DNA of 64,000 bases from Clostridium rectalis (lineage in GTDB: Bacteria > Bacillota > Clostridia > Clostridiales > Clostridiaceae): contig NZ_UYZZ01000002.1 in assembly GCF_900626095.1 (NCBI RefSeq), positions 372,001-436,000 of the forward strand, read 5' to 3'. Positions within the stretch are counted from its first letter, which is position 1; each line of letters opens with the position of its first letter. The translations under genes and the position numbers were made by a program. This document shows positions 63,326 through 64,000 of the stretch, piece after piece. The notes beneath the pieces are model-generated. The model was not told where the DNA came from. It worked only from the letters and a program-made list of their open reading frames with translations, and did no database searches.

Positions 63326-64000
63326 TTACCACTCACCTGCAATATTATAATCTTTATGGTCCAATTCAAATCTTCTACTATTGAAGTAGTTTCCTCCCTT
63401 ATAAAATGTGGTATCAACATTTATCCATTTATTTTCCTCTTGAATATATACTTGATTCCATGCATGACTTACCCAACTTACTCCATTAAATCCTTGACCA
63501 GTAATTAATCTAACTTTTATATTATTAACTCTACACATAGCCACATACAAGCAAGCATAATCAAAACATATCCCCTTTTTAGTTTGAAATGTAGATATGG
63601 CTCCAGACCTTACATCAAAATCATTATTTAAAACCTTAACCGCTTTATCATGATCATAAGAAATATTATTTCCTATCCAATTATATAGTATTTTAGCTTT
63701 CCCTTTAGTAGAAGATTCCCCCTCTACTAAACCTTTTGCAAAAATATTTATTTCATTATTGGATTTTACCCCTTCATTTAAAGTTACACCATTGTAATAA
63801 ACTATTGTTTTACCACTTATATTTTTATTTGGTGTATCTTTTATATTTTGTGATTCCTTTACTACTATTTTAAAGGAGTTATTTAGAATATCTGGAAGTT
63901 TTCTTGCAAGTTTTGAGTTAGTAACGGGTATAACCACTTTTTTACAAACGTAATTATATGTATTGGAGGATTCTAAATACTTATTAAATGCTTCATTTGT
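63326..64000 (-). CDS. Transglutaminase-like domain protein, 5' end cut by the window
   Basis: The reading frame stays open from 63326 to the window edge at 64000, so the start is not in view; the visible part is about 224 residues. It has a transglutaminase/protease-like domain with the catalytic triad: QTKKGICFDYACLYVAMCR (Cys), VSHAWNQVYIQ (His) and WINVDTTFYKGG (Asp). Such domains in Gram-positive bacteria often occur in secreted or wall-associated proteins. It lies upstream of the polysaccharide deacetylase gene on the same strand, which also suggests a cell-envelope role. Confidence 0.85.
   Translation of the reverse strand, partial: TNEAFNKYLESSNTYNYVCKKVVIPVTNSKLARKLPDILNNSFKIVVKESQNIKDTPNKNISGKTIVYYNGVTLNEGVKSNNEINIFAKGLVEGESSTKGKAKILYNWIGNNISYDHDKAVKVLNNDFDVRSGAISTFQTKKGICFDYACLYVAMCRVNNIKVRLITGQGFNGVSWVSHAWNQVYIQEENKWINVDTTFYKGGNYFNSRRFELDHKDYNIAGEW

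Noticed and set aside
1-64000. CRISPR arrays, IS elements, prophage or tRNA genes
   Set aside because: No regularly spaced repeats, transposase or integrase motifs, or tRNA-like sequences were found on either strand.

Overview
The window is very AT-rich DNA with tightly packed genes, strong AGGAGG-type ribosome binding sites, several GTG/TTG starts and many hairpin-plus-T-run terminators. Gene content (V-type ATPase, anaerobic histidine breakdown through tetrahydrofolate, Na+/glutamate symporters, a 2-hydroxyacyl-CoA dehydratase activase, PdaB-like deacetylase) points to an amino-acid-fermenting Clostridium, plausibly near C. tetani or C. cochlearium. The species is inference from gene content. 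I see no phage, IS element, CRISPR array, tRNA or rRNA.

Layout. 0.5-4.2 kb: lysine/diaminopimelate genes (dapA, dapB, an aminotransferase, dapH). 4.2-10 kb: housekeeping and uncharacterised genes (a two-OB-fold SSB-like protein, a Mur-ligase-like hypothetical, a PdaB-like deacetylase, DUF4364, a YncE-like propeller, a TSCPD protein, folC). 10-13 kb: valS behind a T-box leader. 13-37 kb: a large amino-acid catabolic island with fchA, fhs, folT, ftcD, gltS, a HutF-like amidohydrolase, a DAACS symporter, a cysteine-desulfidase-like gene, hutH, a permease, a DapF-like racemase, a YjiH-family membrane protein, a giant BTAD/AAA/TPR regulator, a TRIC-type channel, hutI, a second ftcD and hutU. 37-40.5 kb: an NtrC-type regulator and a sensor kinase with an extracellular amino-acid-binding domain. 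41-47 kb: an orphan ABC binding protein and three tandem gltS genes, each with its own promoter and terminator. 47-51 kb: a 1433-residue CoA-dehydratase activase. 51.5-60 kb: a nine-gene V-type ATPase operon. 60.4-64 kb: ABC ATPase and permease, a TPR protein, a polysaccharide deacetylase and a transglutaminase-like gene cut by the window edge.

How it works together. Histidine is taken up (probably by the permease beside hutH) and converted by HutH, HutU and HutI to formiminoglutamate. FtcD moves the formimino group to tetrahydrofolate, FchA releases ammonia, and Fhs can recover ATP by making formate. FolT supplies folate and GltS carriers move glutamate. The DapF-like protein is a good candidate histidine racemase that would bring D-histidine into the route.

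Most notable observations: (i) two well-formed sigma-54 (-24/-12) promoters, before gltS1 and before the cysteine-desulfidase operon, each with palindromic enhancer-like sites upstream, in a window that encodes a GAFTGA activator; (ii) two ftcD paralogues, the hutI-linked one carrying Tyr where the conserved catalytic His of the HPRMGA motif should be; (iii) the DapF-like candidate histidine racemase; (iv) a tandem gltS triplication with matching promoters plus a fourth, divergent, sigma-54-linked gltS; (v) a recurring RCGTCTA motif in hut upstream regions.
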